From Acidobacteriota bacterium (GTDB lineage: Bacteria > Planctomycetota > Phycisphaerae > WQYP01 > JAJZKJ01): a stretch of 5,147 nt of DNA. Below are positions 4,988 through 5,147 of this stretch, in pieces. The stretch's first letter is position 1. Every line of letters starts with the position of its first letter. The notes under the pieces were generated by a model, which made no database searches, was not told the DNA's origin, and worked only from the letters and a program-made list of their open reading frames with translations. A program made the position numbers and the translations under genes. The stretch lies in contig JAJZKJ010000211.1 of assembly GCA_021804195.1 (NCBI GenBank), forward strand, positions 1 through 5,147, written 5' to 3'.

Positions 4988-5147
4988 ATAACCTGCCGGG
5001 CCTTGCGATATCCACGTGCCCAGACTCGACGAGTAATTGCGACCGCGCCCATAATACACCCCCGAAACCGGGCCAGGCGGGATGCTCTGCCGCGGCCAAC
5101 AACCTAACATGTCTTCGCACGCCATTACCATACGCCCACCGCCGTCG

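Larger units (their letters stand above)
4703..5147 (-). pseudogene. Broken RHS core and pretoxin remnant, running in from the right edge
   Basis: The frame is open from the window edge to TGA at 4769-4771, so the gene's beginning is outside the window. Counted from ATG 5131, residues 20-48 are RHS core (PVSGVYYGRGRNYSSSLG, then TWISQGPAGY). Residues 49-80 interrupt it, and residues 81-102 resume it (INGDNTYQFVMENTVVNL, then DHRG). Usual DP.G and Pro positions have changed (DHRG, ENTV). Past residue 105 the frame ends in RPSASPPR. The next frame, from about 4817, reads GLGWGGAAIGVSAAVNFVPG, then FGAAISV: a glycine/alanine hydrophobic segment of the kind found after RHS cores (pretoxin). An indel in the G-rich tract at 4796-4823 would explain the switch. 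No toxin domain remains before the membrane-protein gene. Most likely a decayed tip; a sequencing indel at the G-tract is the main alternative. Confidence 0.7.

Overview
The window looks like part of a polymorphic-toxin (RHS/YD-repeat) locus from a GC-rich bacterium. I think a planctomycete is most likely, because the RHS core variant (NTYQFVMGNPV...DP.G) and the long SMI1/KNR4-type immunity protein look like ones I associate with Planctomycetes. That assignment rests on recollection of families, not on a search. No housekeeping gene, tRNA, rRNA, transposase, integrase or CRISPR array was seen.

Layout. (1) Positions 14-697 (+) hold a displaced RHS tip. Only the last part of an RHS core survives, preceded by an in-frame TAA, followed by a Pro/Gly-rich linker and a short C-terminal toxin-like domain. 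Its probable immunity gene (699-1040, DUF6188-like) starts 1 nt after the tip's stop, with its ribosome binding site inside the tip gene. (2) Positions 1041-1592 hold no confident gene: a large imperfect hairpin, a 14-bp palindrome, a weak possible RHS-core remnant and one TATAAT box. A SUKH (SMI1/KNR4-type) immunity gene follows at 1593-2384 with no intact toxin beside it. (3) Two small hairpins lie at 2412-2464. A second RHS tip follows (2485-3513), with a short core and a roughly 209-residue C-terminal domain I do not recognise. Downstream is a small membrane protein (3561-4115), placed where an immunity gene would be. (4) On the minus strand, entering from the right edge, is a third RHS core (5147-4769). 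It is disrupted by a 96-nt in-frame insertion or partial core duplication and by a frameshift at a G-rich tract. It is followed by a second membrane protein (4687-3950) with a very strong ribosome binding site.

The two membrane-protein genes converge and their reading frames overlap by 166 bp, which suggests that one or both C-terminal tails are not original.

Taken together this reads as an array of orphan toxin tips and immunity genes: three RHS core copies on both strands and four immunity-type genes in about 5 kb. Such arrays are thought to serve as reservoirs for recombination with a full-length RHS gene elsewhere, while the immunity genes protect against toxins of siblings or former tips. 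The best candidate for something undescribed is the second tip's C-terminal domain with its membrane-protein partner.
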